A stretch of 64,000 bases of DNA from Terana coerulea (lineage: Eukaryota > Basidiomycota > Agaricomycetes > Polyporales > Phanerochaetaceae), in contig JAKOGH010000722.1 in the NCBI GenBank assembly GCA_024811115.1, positions 310,001 through 374,000 on the forward strand, given 5' to 3'. Made by a program: the position numbers and the translations under genes. Positions 32,657 to 45,218 of this stretch are shown here, in pieces. A model generated the notes under the pieces. That model ran no database searches. It worked only from the letters and a program-made list of their open reading frames with translations, and was not told where the DNA came from. How positions within the stretch are numbered: the first letter of the stretch is position 1; each line of letters begins with the position of its first letter.

Positions 32657-33655
32657 AGTGTTGACCCAAGCGAGCGAAAGCGAGATTGAGAAAGTACGAG
32701 ACTGTTCAGAGCCTGTATTCCAGGTAGCAATCGGCACAGGGGAGGCTTATTGCTACAAGGAAAACGGGAGTAGTGTGTGGTCGTCTTACAGCCTTGCACG
32801 ATGGTGGTGGTGGCGGTAGACTCGCCGTGAAGTGAACGTGCATCTTGAGCTGCTCCCACCGTCACGTGGATGCTGGCGCTCCGGTATCTTCGCTGCGTGG
32901 AGAAGCAGGCATGGAGAGAATTTCTAGGCTCGTTCAGAATTCGAGAGCTTTATGCGCAAGTCAGGTTGGAGGCAAATCTGCCACTGGCACGAATGTCTTT
33001 TCAGATCCCGACTCCAACGTCCGCCGCGGCATCAACCGCGCCACAAAGCGCACCATGATGGATTGCCATAAGCGTACACCTAACCCTGCGTCATCAAGAA
33101 TCACTTGAGGCATTTCGCTGTGAAATGGACGGGAGTCTGTTCAGTACGACTCGCGTGATTTATGATCTAGTGGAAGATATTTTAGCGATACAGTGGTGGT
33201 GCAAACTTTTAGGTAGGTCTTTCTCAGTTCAATGAGTCTCAAGTTAGTCTCAAAAGTAAGTACGTAGCAACCGTGTAAGTAACATCAGCCGCCAGCTAAT
33301 TTATTCTCGCATTAGCACCAGCATCCTTCTCTCTTGCCAGTTTCATTGGTGGCCGTAATGAAGTAAGGTGTGTATTGTCAAAGCATTGTATGTAGACTAA
33401 GTATAGTATATCGAGGACGAATAACATACACATGTCAGAATCGAATAAAAAGACAGGTAAGGGGGACAAGGAACCAGCCAAAGGAGTGGCGAACAAAAAT
33501 ACGTGAACAAATAAATGATCAACAAGGATTGCAACAACAGCTGTAGAACGGAGATGCAATCATGCCTTCAACAGAGAGATTGCATACGGCAGAGTCGATT
33601 TCCACGGTAAAGGTCGATGTCCAAATGTCCCACACACAACCATGTGTGCGGGGTA
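32657..33655. promoter_or_regulatory. Spacer with upstream conserved element of copy C
   Basis: About 1 kb. On the minus strand 33024-33088 reads AGGGTTAGGTGT followed by GCTTTGTGGCGCGGTTGATG, the counterpart of the elements at copies A and B, 432 bases before ATG 32656. The remainder (33090-33655) shows no gene and leads to the 3' end of the OPI1-like gene. Confidence 0.45.
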
Positions 33656-35900
33656 TCATGAATCCACCTCCATGCGCCCACCACCCCTCGAGCCATTAAC
33701 AACCGAGTCACTCCTGGCGTTGTCGTACTCCTTCTCCCGCTCACTCGACATGGGCTGGCGGCGCCGATCGTCCCCGTCTGGGGACAGGTTCAAGGGGTGC
33801 AGCCGTGGGGTGCCGTACCGCGACGGCACCCCCGACGAAGTGGAGCCAAGCGTGAGCGCGTCAAAGTCCATTGCAGAGTCCACGATACGGCCGTACGAGT
33901 CCCGGCGTGCAGCGCCTCGTCCGTTGTGCTGTCTATTGGCGTAACCCGACGCGGCGATGAGCGCTGGGTCGAGCGGCGGGAGCTGCAGCTGATCGATGGA
34001 TGGGACGGGTGAATGGGCGCGGCTGGAACCGGGCGTGGACTGTATTGGTGGCAGCGGGTCTCGGTATGTGTCGTGTGTGTGGTAGCGAGGCTGAGGCAGC
34101 CCCAGCGTTGATGGTGAGGGAAGGGTCGGTAGCGGTGATGAAGAGGAAGGCGCGGATGCAATAGCAGATGGTTGCCGTTGAAGGCCCACAACGCGTAGCC
34201 GCTCCACCCACCTATGAAGTACAGAACAAGTCAGTATCTCAAGAACGTGACAAATTCGGTGAGCAACGCACGCATCGGCCTTATCCAGACTTTCTTTGAA
34301 GACAGCCGTGACAGCTCTCAACATATCCAAGCTCTCCGTCGCAAGCGTCAGGATCTTCTGCGCTGCCTGCGTCGTCGCACCCGCCGTTGGTGCGGCACCG
34401 TTCTGCCTTCCATGCGGTAGCGTGCGCAAAGACGACGGCGAAGTCGCTCTAGATGCAGGTCTAGAGCGTGAGGACGGACCAGCCTCTCCTGGGCCGTATG
34501 TGTACGGTGCGGCGGCGGTCCTACCCCGGCCTCGGCCAGAGCCTACTCCACCATCCTTTTTGCCGTCGGAACTGGTCGAGCCGTTGGCAGCGGACGTTGT
34601 AGTGGTGACAGTCGATGCCGCCGCGGCCCATCGTTGAGGGAAGGTGGAGGATAAACGAACGCACGCGTGCGCGTGCAGGCTCAGGGAGGGCACTACCAGC
34701 GTATTTTGACACGACATCAACAACCTGACGTATGGTGTCGACGACATCGCGGCGGATAGCGGTCAACGTCTGTAGTTGCTGTTCCGCGAGTGGTGAAGTG
34801 GGTGAGAGAGCGATTGAGGAGGAAGATGGGGAAGTTTGGAGGGATGCGATGAAATCGCGGAGAACCAATATTTGCGCGTCGATATGGGCTGTTGCATACT
34901 GAGTGGTAGTTTGAGCTAGGTCCGCGGTAGTAGATTTCACAAAACGCCCCATACCTGTAGCCATTGTAGACAATACTTGAGCCTGCGCATGCTCTCCTCA
35001 CTAACAGCTGCTCCGATACCGCCAGCTTCAAGCAGCACGGCTTGCCATCTGCTCCGCTGTATGACTTGCTGTTGATTCTCTTGCGCAGCCGCAACCCCAT
35101 CGGCTCTGGGTGTCGGTGTTCGACTGTGAGACTCTGTTATACTTGACGACTTAGCATCTAAGTCCGATGTTAGCTAAGGTTCCTAAGACCAAGCGTCTGT
35201 AAGGCACGTACCATCACCCCGCACCATACTCACGTCCCTATCGCGCTGGCTCTCCCACATGTCATCTTGCCGCCTGCCGCGAACCATGGAAATGTCTCGG
35301 AGGGCGGATGTCCAGCCGCGCTGAGAATGTTCTGAAGGCTCGTCCATCGAGCGTCCTCGTTCCGGAGATTCAGCCTGGGTGGGACGCCGGCCATAGCTAC
35401 CCAGCCTATCAAGCTGCCTACATGCGAATTCGTCGAGCTGATTCACGGGAAGCCTGTCGATAACGGGGCGGGAGATGGTCTTGACGGAGGACTCCATCAT
35501 TTCGACACTATACTGCGGTGGACGACATCAAGGCCGGCCAACGCAGGATCCCTGGGAGCGACCAACCTTGACTACCCTGGAGCTCGCTTTCCCATGCTCG
35601 TACGCCCGCAATGCCGTGCCGACAAGTGGCAAAGTGGAGACTCTCGAGACAAAGTCGGGCGAATCTTCCTCCAGCAGCGACGGCGAGGTGGATCTGGAGG
35701 TCATCGAGAGGGCGGGCGTCGGCTGGAACGCTAGCTTGGGCAAGTGTGCTTGAGTATCGGCGGCAGGTGAATGCGGCAAATTACTCACACGTTGAGGGCG
35801 AGGTGTGCACGCTGTTGCGCATGTCGCCCAGGGCACGGACGGCGATGCGGACGGACTCCTCCTGATCCTCGAGCGAAGGGTGCTCGCGAGGGCTGTCCAT
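33656..35900 (-). CDS. OPI1: Opi1-domain transcriptional regulator
   Basis: Exons from the 3' side: 33656-34211, 34272-34898, 34955-35149, 35212-35512, 35567 to about 35740, and a first exon ending at 35791. Hallmarks are LVGTALRAYEHGKASSRVVK, YSVEMMESSVKTISRPVIDR, NQLDEFACRQLDRLGSY, RWQAVLLEAGGIGAAVSEES, RLKYCLQWLQYATAHIDAQI and LVLRDFIASLQ. These match the Opi1 family, whose yeast member senses phosphatidic acid at the ER and represses inositol/phospholipid genes. A Ser/Pro-rich C-terminus of about 180 residues ends GGGRMEVDS. The N-terminus is uncertain: I use MDSPREHPS (35898-35900), but the frame stays open upstream to an acceptor at 35967 (EPLVDGEQLDSHLDLESL), so a further 5' exon is likely. 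A one-base length change near 34645 (CCC) is needed, and the 35791/35740 junction phase is unresolved. Confidence 0.88.
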
Positions 35901-35966
35901 GTTGTTTGAGAGGGACTCGAGGTCGAGGTGGGAGTCAAGCTGCTCGCCGTCCACGAGGGGCTCGAG

Positions 35967-36688
35967 CTAAAGCATCATCATGGAATTATTTTTTCACGTG
36001 AAATCCGCGATCCCCACAACTTTGTTTGGTGCTTTAAAGTAATGACGCATTTGCCTCAGCTAACTCTGAGGGCCGTCTGCATATTCTTTTATATTGACAT
36101 TCCACAATGCCGGGGTGGACATTCTCAATGTCAACACGGCCCTGGTCGCTGTTGAACACGACTTAGACGGACTCAGACTCGACGGCAGGCCCATTACTTG
36201 GGCGCCAGGGAAACACTTGCTGATTAGATAAGGCTCAACCCTGATTCAAGGTTTGAAACCCGTCATTATTCTGTGATTGACAAACTCGCAGAAAACATAG
36301 TCGCATAAGCAGAACCAAACGACGCACCATGCAAGGTCAACAGTGTAAGTATGGGGATCGGACGTTGGCAAATGGTCTACACTCTCCTAGCAATCGCATA
36401 CCATGACCACGCCATGGAACTCTGATATTACACAACTATGAACAGACAAGAACTACTGGGGGCAGCAACCAAAAAATAATAGCAAATACAACGGCCACGT
36501 CCACGCGCTGCCACCAGGATACAGTAGTAGTAGATATACGTCATAAGCGTTCGAAAATCGGGCGGCACTGCCAGGCTACATAGGAAGAGCGAGGGAGGCG
36601 ATAAACATACGGAGGGGTGGAGATATGCACAGTGAAAAACAAAGCAGCAGAAGACGAGGAACGATACTGTGTGACTGAGTCGAGGAGA
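35967..36688. other. intergenic, no gene assigned
   Basis: 5' flank of OPI1 (and possibly its first exon, near 36020-36050) and the 3' flank of the GATA gene. No RNA gene or repeat noticed. Confidence 0.4.
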
Positions 36689-39600
36689 CTAATCGCGCTT
36701 TGCGCCGTCGGGAGGATTGACAGGCCAGATGCTTTCCCTGCTGGCCGTGCTGCTCGAGGAACGCTCGACGCGGTTGAGCGGCATTGCCGGTGCTTGGTGT
36801 TGCTGGGACGGAGCATGGCCTTGGACCTGCGCAGGTGTAGACGTGTGATGACCAGTGTGGTGTGGGGGCTGTTGGTGAGCGTTCGGCGGGGGCGGGGGCG
36901 GCTGCTGGTGCATCCTGATATCCTCCATTCCACGCCTGAGGCCAGCCATCATCCTGTCCGTCCTCTCCATTAGCTCCGCCAGCTGACGCTTCTCCCTTTC
37001 AAGCTCAGCAAAATGGCGTTCCAGATCCATGTATGTCGGAACGGGCGGCGGAGGACCCGGTGGAGGGTACATGTGATGCTGAGGGTAGCCGGCAGGAGGG
37101 TGCGTGGGAATAGGTGGTGGTAGGTGGTATGGGACAGCCGAAGGGGTGATGCCAGGACCGGCTAATGGAGAATGCGTCCTGCTAGGTGGGTGAGCCGGGA
37201 AGCCAGCAGAGCCGGAGCGAGTGTAAGGGCCAGTCGGGTGATATTGGCTCTCGCCTATCGCGGCGTTGAGAGGTGGAAGATCAAATCCGCCATGAGGATT
37301 GGGAGGGAAGGGCATTCCACGGGGCACTCCTAACAGGCATAGTACGTTAGACTTACTGCCACAATATGCTTGCATACTGGCTCGACGTACCATCATGAGG
37401 AGCGCCAGCAGAGGAGCCTAGTTCAGTGCCCGGTGGGTGTCCCTCGGGCCAACCATGTGAGGGCGCCGTCGATTCCCTGGAGCTCCCACGCCGTCCACCA
37501 CGTCCTCGTCCTCGTCCGCCCCTGCCAGCCGCACTAGCACGAGATGCAGACTCCGGCTGCCCACCCTCGTCAACATCCATCGCCTCCTTCTCCTTCTCCG
37601 CCTTCGTCTTCCGAGCACGTTTCTTGCGTGGCTGTCCTTCTGCTTCTTCAGCGCTCTCGTCTACACCAGCCTGTGAGCTCTGTGGCCGGCCAACGCTGGC
37701 GAGTATGGCGGCAGCCGCTTGGTCGGTCATGCGGTCTTGTGCGCTGGGCGACCCGCCTGGAGCAGCCGGAACACGTTTCCGACGTTTGATGACAGTTTTC
37801 TTCATCGAATTAGGTCGATGCGTGCCGTGAAGCTTGAAGTATAGACCTAAACAGGACAGCAAGAAAAGAATGAGGATGAGCAAACACCGCGAAAACGAAC
37901 ATGGCAAGTGGAGAAAAGCGTTCCCGGTCAATGAAAGGTCATCAGGTCACAGATCACATCAGACGACCCACTGAACCAAGACAGAAGTAAAGCAATTGTC
38001 CACCGGGCAGATGAAGGCAACAGCGACGCACCTCTGCTTGTACGGCAGATAAGATGCAGGAGGAAGCTTGGCTATCTGATAAGATGCCAGGTGTCCTAGG
38101 TCCCGTATTGTCGCGAGACAACTCCGATCGGGACCCCAGCCACCAAGACAGCTGGCAGCGAGGCGCCCGATGAACAAACAACAAAGCAGCAGGACTGGAG
38201 AACGAATGGAAAAGGGCCAGTCAGAGAAGCAAGACATACCGCAAGCATTACAGATGTTGTTCCCGACATCGTCTCTTCTCCACAAAGGCGTCGTGCTTGT
38301 TCCGCAGTTGGCGCAGCTGAGAGGTCCGAGCGGATTCTTGATGCGCACCTTGCCTGGATAGCCAGAGTCTGGTGAAGGAGGACCAGCTGTCGGATCGACG
38401 GGTGCTGGGCCTGCCTGTGAGGTGCTCGCCTCTCCATGGGAGTTCGACCCCGCGGCGGTGGCGGCATTGTTGTTCAACGCTGATAAAGCATTGTTGAATG
38501 TGGGACAACCTGAGCAAGCAGAAGTGCCTCCGGTGCCGTCGCACCGACCGTCACCAGGACACGTACCAGCTTGATGCGCTTTGCCTGCAGTGAGCGATGT
38601 CACAGGTTGAGGCTGGACTATCTCTTTTGACACCGCTGGAAGTAGCTTGGTTATGCTGGGCAGGGGCAGTTGGCGATGCTGGAGGTGGAGGAATCGAGGG
38701 GATTTCGGCGACATCTCTTGCCCGTGGCCGTTGGCAAAATGGTGAGAGTGTGGGTCAAAAGAGTGGTTGGCAGCGTCAGGATGTGTCGCAGAGGCAACCG
38801 GTCCGCCAGCTCGGTTGAGGTTTGAAGGACGAGGCATATTTTTGTGTTTCCAGTAAAGACCTATGATGGGCGAAGGCACGCGGCGGTCATTGTATCAATG
38901 AATGGTGTGCGCGGCATCGTGGAGAGATGGCGGACGGGGGCGTTGACAAGAAGCATGATGGTAGGTTACGGCGAAACGAAGATGGGTGGAAGAAACGCGT
39001 CAGCAATCTTGAATCTCGTAAGACAGTAGAGACCCAGAAGAATGGAACACTGCACATCACAGTGCGAAACAGCTCATCTGCAGCGGTGCGACTGCTATTC
39101 CCGGATGATTTCCTCGCGTAGTCCACGCCGACCGAGGGTACACGGCGCGAGGAATGAACACGATTTGCCTCGGCGGAAGCATCGTGAAGATCCACGTGGC
39201 AAACGAGAGGTATCATATCGCAGGTAGTGCAACAAAAGAAGCCGGCCCAACAGAACCCAACAGGGATGAATGAGATGAAGTCACTCACCACAAGCGTTGC
39301 AAACAGCCTTCCCCTCTCCGTCACGCCGCCATAGTGGCGTCGAGAAAGCGCCGCAGTTCGCGCAAGGGGGCTTTCCCGGGGTCGCAGTAGGGCTTCCATT
39401 TCCAGTCTGAGCCAAGACGGGGTCGATGTTTTCCAAGCTATTTTCCTTCAGAGCGGGGTCAATAGGGTAAGAGTTCGGTGCGGCCCGCTGCATGGCTGCA
39501 AGCAACGAGGGCGAAGGCGGCGTAGGAGTGGAAGGTTCATTCCTGGGGTGATCTGGCCCTTGAGGCGTGTGCATCTGGGCATTGAACTGTATCCGCGCGA

Positions 39601-39896
39601 GGGAGACAAGGGCAGGGTTGTGCATGTCCATGACTGGTGACTGCAGGACGACTGCAGGCATTATGTCGGTATCCCGGATCCGAGACAGAGTTGAGCGCCG
39701 ACGCGACGAGATTAAAGTAGGATTATAGCCTTGCAAGCGGTTACTAGACCGAGGCTGTGTCGAGCTCGTCGTCAACGACGGCGGCGGGATGCTGGAGGTG
39801 GTCGTGGTTTGTGCAGAAATGGCGGCAGATGGGGAAGGGACTCGCGCGCGTTTGATAAAAGGAGGGCTCGGGGAGATTATCGGTTTTGCTTACCAT
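36689..39896 (-). CDS. SRE1: Two-finger GATA repressor of iron uptake (SreA/Urbs1/Sre1 type)
   Basis: Exons 39289-39896, 38240-38860, 37391-37846 and 36689-37329; about 774 residues. Finger 1 is [19 protein letters not shown] ... [19 protein letters not shown] Cys-rich linker follows, with four cysteines in the pattern CPGDGRC...ACSGCP. Finger 2 is [18 protein letters not shown] ... [20 protein letters not shown]. Two fingers with this Cys-rich segment define the iron-responsive GATA repressors that shut off siderophore and iron-uptake genes; iron sensing is attributed to the cysteines. A basic [14 protein letters not shown] patch and a C-terminal Pro-rich region with a coiled segment ([20 protein letters not shown]) follow. 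Both fingers are interrupted after CNACG by phase-1 introns that are unusually long for this window (428 and 393 nt). The start MVSK (39894-39896) requires one base fewer in the A run at about 39885. Confidence 0.92.
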
Positions 39897-41303
39897 GGTC
39901 CAATCAGGTCGCAGGCATTTCGTGCTATCACCTTACGTAATCGTCGCCGCAGGCGTTATCTAATCTTGCGATCGGTGGCATTATCGCATCCCTCTGTCGA
40001 GTGTTTTGCACACACCTTGTAGTGAAGCCAACTACACCAGCGTAATTCTGCAAGTCTTCATTCTGACACACTTTGCTTAATAGCAGGGACGTATGTGTAA
40101 AGAAACGGAAATACCTCCAATTTTCTGCTCGGTCCGCCTGGCTTGGTGAGGACAAACTTTAGACTTGCGGATCTTATCTGTTTCCCAGACACGGCCCATC
40201 GGTCAGACTACGCGCGCCCAGACCGCGGGAAGATGAGACGGAATCAATTCAGTGGTGCGACCGGGATGTCGAATGAGCGCGCAGAGCACAACTGCCTCCG
40301 AAAGGTTAACGTTAACCTCCGAGAGCTTGACCGGAACCATACAGTTCTGCAGAAGGTCAGGAATTCAGGGCAAAGAAACTTCACTCGAAGGAAGTTCACC
40401 TGTGCGTTCATTTTGAACAGTAGCACATAACGTGAGCTCACCAGCAGTACAGTTCCCAACGCTCACAAACTGATAGCTTGGTTATAATAGTCTACCGTCA
40501 GCATCCAGGGCAAGCTGAATATTTTGCACAGCTTCAGAGGATTGTGATCGAGTCATATGCAGAGAGCTTTAGCAGCGCAACTGCAAGAAAATGAGGTGAG
40601 AGCGAGACAGCGCAACGTGTGAAATGTGCAGACGGAGCGAAACTGGCCTTCTGGGCACCTCGTTATGTATAAGTCTACCAACGAAGTTGTAAATTGACTA
40701 GTCCGTGACACTCACGGATCCAGGAGATTGCATTGCTCAAACGCGGCGAATTTCAAACCTTGCAGTTCCTACGCATGGATGGAAGTAAGCTCTTTGCCAA
40801 TGGCGCAGCGAACATATTCGAACTGTTGCATCGGTGCTCTGGCAGTTGCGACGCCTCAGTGGTACTGACGTGGTCATTTGCTTAATGTGCACTTTCGGAA
40901 GGTTATGATAAATTGAGTTATATCTTCTTTTTTTCGCTAAGGTGAAGAGACCCCAGACTAATGTTGAAGCTTGCAGTTCGAAGACTAGCCGCTGTAACAC
41001 ACGAAAATGGCTTCAGAAGGGCGCCGTGAAACTTGATAAGAAGTGAATAACACCGGCTTGCCTTCTGAAGAAAGCAGGGACGTAGTACAGATGTTATTAT
41101 AAACCGAGAGGTAGCTAGGGATATAAGTTAAGACAGTGAAAGGTGAATAAGGGTCGAAGTCTTTGCATGTCCGAGTCCCCGCCTTGGCAGTGGAGCGCCC
41201 GCTGTTAGTCCCAATTTGGCAGCTTACGTGAGAATCAGCAAAGGGCAGCGCCTGGTGTGTACAACGCCCTCCGCATCGGCAGCCGCAAAATCCTCAAGAC
41301 AAG
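39897..41303. other. intergenic, no gene assigned
   Basis: Divergent spacer of 1.4 kb between the GATA gene (-) and eL37 (+). It should contain both promoters. Open frames near 40143-40430 (+) and 40737-41000 (-) carry no recognisable domain. Confidence 0.4.
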
Positions 41304-42090
41304 ATGGTGAGTACGCCCGAAATTTCGACAGTATGAGGGACGTATGGTGGCAAAGAGCGAGATAGGAGGTTGAACGGAGGAATTTGGTGAAGTTGGAAGG
41401 TGGATGGGTCGAACCTAGGTCGGATGAGGCGAAGCGTCCCTCTTGCTGTCGAAATTGTCTACTGTGGCCCACACTTTACTGACTACTCTGTGCTTATCTA
41501 GACGAAAGGTTCGTGCACTACTGGCGACAAGGAAACGTTGAAACTGATGACATGGGTTATTAACGGTACATAGGTACCTCATCCTTCGGGTACGTTCTCT
41601 CCTGTTTATGAACTTGGCGATGGCTGAACATTTCCGTTACACTCATGTAGTAAGCGGCACACAAAGTCACACACCCTCTGCCGCCGGTGTGGCAGCCGCT
41701 CCTTCCACAGGCAGCACAAGGGTGCGTAGCTCTGCGTCGATACGAAACGAAGCGACTGACAGTTCGGACTACTGCCGTTCTTTAAATTGATTCCCTCGAC
41801 TCCTCCACTACTTCGCAATAAAACACACCTCTGCTGGATATCACCTTAGAGTGCGCGCAGTGCGGCTACCCTAGTGCAAAGCTGCGGTCGTACGAGTGGG
41901 GTCTGAAGGCCAAGCGCCGAAAAACCACTGGTACCGGTCGCATGCGTTACCTCAAGCACGTCTCGAGGCGTTTCAAGAACGGTTTCAGGTACGTCAAGAC
42001 CTCAATTGTGAAAGCTATACGGTCTGAACCCGACGTAGGGAGAACACCGTCGCCACCAAGCGCACCAAGAAGACCACAGCAGAGGCATAA
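41304..42090 (+). CDS. RPL37: 60S ribosomal protein eL37
   Basis: Six coding exons: 41304-41306 (ATG only), 41502-41508 (ACGAAAG, 7 nt), 41574-41589, 41651-41721, 41850-41988 and 42039-42090. Together they encode 95 residues: [20 protein letters not shown], the zinc-binding [10 protein letters not shown] and [10 protein letters not shown] pairs, [20 protein letters not shown] and [15 protein letters not shown], ending [14 protein letters not shown]. This is the expected length and sequence of eL37, a zinc-binding component of the large subunit. All ten splice sites are GT-AG and phases agree with no frame error. The intron directly after ATG (195 nt) is a common layout in ribosomal-protein genes and probably carries regulatory sequence. 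I find no convincing snoRNA in the introns. Confidence 0.97.
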
Positions 42091-42746
42091 ATCCACTCTA
42101 CCATCGCTCTCCTCCAGTGGTCCCGCTTCCACATACGCATATGTCATTTTCCCTGTACACTTCTCGGTTCGCGCACGTCGATCTCGCTTTCATTGCTTGT
42201 GCAAAATATATGAGCTATGCCCATATGCATGCGTTGTAATAGCTCCCGGTGCGGTGTACCAAAATCAAGGGATCTTTGAGGATCGGTGGAATAGCATGGT
42301 CTGCCGTCTTTCTGTGATTATTCTCGCTGTGTCGCAGGTCGGGTCGCCACCTCATGTTTACGCGCAAGATTTTCCAGAAGAGGCCATGTTGCTTGGCTGT
42401 TGTCAAAGGTTCACATGGGTTCCGTTCAGGCGGTACATACAAAGCAGTAGTCCCATGTATTACGGTAAAATCGACCACGCTTCGTGCTGTTCTCAGGCCC
42501 TGTTGCCTCGTGTTGTTGCCCTGCCGTTTGCACGAATGCACTTGGCCTCATTCTCTTCACAGTGGTATGTTTTATTTATTGCAAGCTGATCACTCAACTC
42601 CATCATCCAGCGATAGTCGAACCGTTATCGTAAGGCAATTTAATGGCACTAATGTACGTCATTACAGGATGGCAGGAACAATCTACAAATTATGTCCGTG
42701 TATCGAGTCCAGGTCCGACGATGCAGATATTTATCTACTTGCCAGC
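42091..42746. other. convergent 3' spacer
   Basis: About 650 bases between the ends of eL37 (+) and the anoctamin (-). It presumably holds both 3' UTRs; no gene seen. Confidence 0.45.
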
Positions 42747-45218
42747 TCATGCATCCTTCACGCCCTTGTTGAGCTCCTCAAAGCCCTCGTCGGACTCCCA
42801 GAACGACTGGTGCGCCGCGCCCGCACCGTCCTGTTCGCGCCGCACCTCGCTGTCGGCCAGGCTGCCCTGCGCGACGTCCGCGACGCCGATGCTGCGCAGG
42901 TACTCCTGCTTCACGCTCGTCTCCTGCGCGTCGGCCGCACGCGCCTCCTCGCTGCCCTTCCACACAAGGCGCTCGAGGACGTGGCGCACGACCAGCCGGA
43001 GAAGAAGGTACCCATGCGACGCCGCAAGCGCCATGACGGCGGCAGAGCGCAGCAGCTCCTGCGTCGACGCGTGCGCGCCGGCAAAGTGCGTGTGGTTGTG
43101 CTGCAGCGTGGTGCCGACGACCTTGCACTGCGTCGTCGGCCGGAAGAGGTACACGAGCGCGGAGTTCGTGAGCGCGGCGAGCCAGGTGAGGAAGGAGAGC
43201 GTGTCGAGCCAGGGCCCGATGGTGTCCGTGCGGCTGGGGATCGGCCGGCGCGCGTGCACGGTGATTTTGAACGCGTCCGAGCGGATCTCGAGCCAGTTGT
43301 TGATGAGGGACATGACTGCAGCGCATGTCAGCAACTCTCAACCAAATGGAATGCACGTTACGCACCCGGAGCAAGCGGCCAGATGGTCGACCACAGCGCG
43401 ACGTATCCGAACTGGGTGACCATCTCGCTGTAATCCGCGAAGAGCGTGTATTCCGGCAGGGCGACCTCGCGGCGGACCTTCTCGAGGAACTCGCGCTCCT
43501 CAGCCGCATTCGTGTTCTGCACAACGGTGTCCGCGCCCCCTTCTCGTCCTCGAACTGAACACGCTTCTTCTTACTGCCGCCGCCCGCGCCCGCGCCTGCG
43601 AGACCCTTGCCGGCGCGCACCGAGTCGACCGCGCGCATGATGTACGGCAGGCCGATTTCGAGGAAGGTGCCTATCACCTGGTTCGTGACCGTGATCGCGA
43701 ACATCTGGTCCTGCAGCCGGGTCGGGTTCAACTTGCTGCGCGCGCTCCCGCCGTCGAGCTCCCAGATGTGCTGCGACGTCGAGGCGTTGAACGCGGCTTT
43801 GCCGGCGTCCGCGACGATGCTTCCCGTGGGGTGCGCCGACGACACGGACGAGGACACCATGTTCGCCCACTTCTTCGCCGTGGTGTGGATGGGGGTCTCG
43901 CGGTGGAAGAGGTACATCTGGACGAACGTCATGACTTCTTCGCCGAAGGGCACGTAGACGAATGCGGAGAGCGCAATACCGCCGTACGCCACAATGGCGG
44001 AGAGGCCGAAAGTCTTGATGGTCAACGAGGCGTCGTGAGTCGACTGGTGACTGTGGTTCTCCCAGTCTGTGAACCGCACGGCGTAATTGTGGTAGACGCC
44101 AAGCAGGCGAGGTACGAGCACCAGGAACAGGATGGTTGGGCTAAATGACTACACATGGGGTTAGCCGTGAGTAAAACGGAGTTGTGATACAGCACTCACG
44201 ATAAACCTGAGACCTGGGCCCTTGTACAACTGCGTGACGAACGCCTCAAAGATGAAGATAGACGTGAGCAATGTCACTAGAATAGTTGCAAAGAACACAA
44301 TAACTGGCATGCTGGACAGCATGCGCAGGTCCCGCTTCCACCACGGAATAGCGTAGTACTGTGCTCTGCGTTTCTCTACAAGGAATGAACCGCGGGTGCC
44401 CCACTGCACGGACAGCTTCCGCTGCTTGATTCGCCACCACTCGACAAAGGTAACCGCCCAAACGAGCAGCACAGATGAATAGACGGCGGAGTATGGGATC
44501 GCGAAGAAGTAGAACGCCGCGCCGGCGGCAGATATGAAGATGAGGAACTTGGTGTATGCGGAGAGGAATGCGAAGTACAGGGCGACGGCCTCGCCGAACT
44601 GCGCGTACGAGTCAGTTAAATGCGCAGATATGCGGCGAACTGAGACATACCTGCTCCCGGACCTTCCCTGAGCCAACAAGTCCCAGCCTGCGCGTAGTCC
44701 AGGAACGAATCCAGGTGTCATTGAACAGTGTGTCGTGCAGCGCCATAACCGACTCGACTCTGTTCCATTGTGCTGAGGCAGGGGCTATGCCGAGCCCCCG
44801 TCGCCCTCTGTTGAGGTGATATACGTGTGCACGAGGCGGATCCGGTCGGCGGGGGACATGGCAGCGACATCCAGATCTTCCGCCGTGAAAGCGTGCGTCG
44901 TTGGCAAGCCGCAAAGAAAATCCGAATGTCTATGCCCCTTCTTCAGCCCTCTTCCGCAAAGAAAAGATTCATAACGCACCTTTCTCGCTGCGCGAGCCGC
45001 TTGAGCAGCGCGGGCGGGGACGAGACGAGCACGAGCAGCTGGCCCGCGCGCTCACCACGCTTGCCCACCGCCTGCAGCCCACCACGCTTCAACGTCTGCA
45101 CCAGTTTCGTGTACTGCTCGCTTGCTTGCCTAGCATTCTGCCGCGCGAGGGCCTTCGGCTCGACCTTCCCCGACGAAGAGCGGAACACGAGCACCAGGTC
45201 GACCGCAGGATGCGCCAT
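42747..45218 (-). CDS. Anoctamin/TMEM16-family membrane protein (Ist2-like)
   Basis: Exons 44980-45218, 44651-44929, 44200-44598, 43366-44148 and 42747-43315; 756 residues once two G runs are lengthened by one. The cytosolic start MAHPAVDLVLVFRSSSGK is followed by a helical domain with DLDVAAMSPADRIRLVHTYI and ESVMALHDTLFNDTWIRSW. The anoctamin core then begins REQFGEAVALYFAFLSAY and has multiple hydrophobic helices (FLIFISAAGAAFYFFAI, VIVFFATILVTLLTSIF, SPTILFLVLVPRLLGVYHNY, TKTFGLSAIVAYGG-like segments). The conserved MVTQFGYVALWSTIWPLAP and NWLEIRSDAFKI motifs are present. Family members are lipid scramblases or ion channels; fungal Ist2 also tethers ER to plasma membrane. The breaks are at 44795-44799 and 43536-43540, both five-G runs on the coding strand. 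Confidence 0.93.

Noticed and set aside
41307..41849. snoRNA inside the eL37 introns
   Set aside because: A TGATGA word occurs in intron 2 but there is no matching box D at a workable distance and the intron is only 65 nt.
42354..43433. Long plus-strand open frame
   Set aside because: It is antisense to the anoctamin exons and reflects their GC-rich codon usage; the minus strand has clear family motifs.
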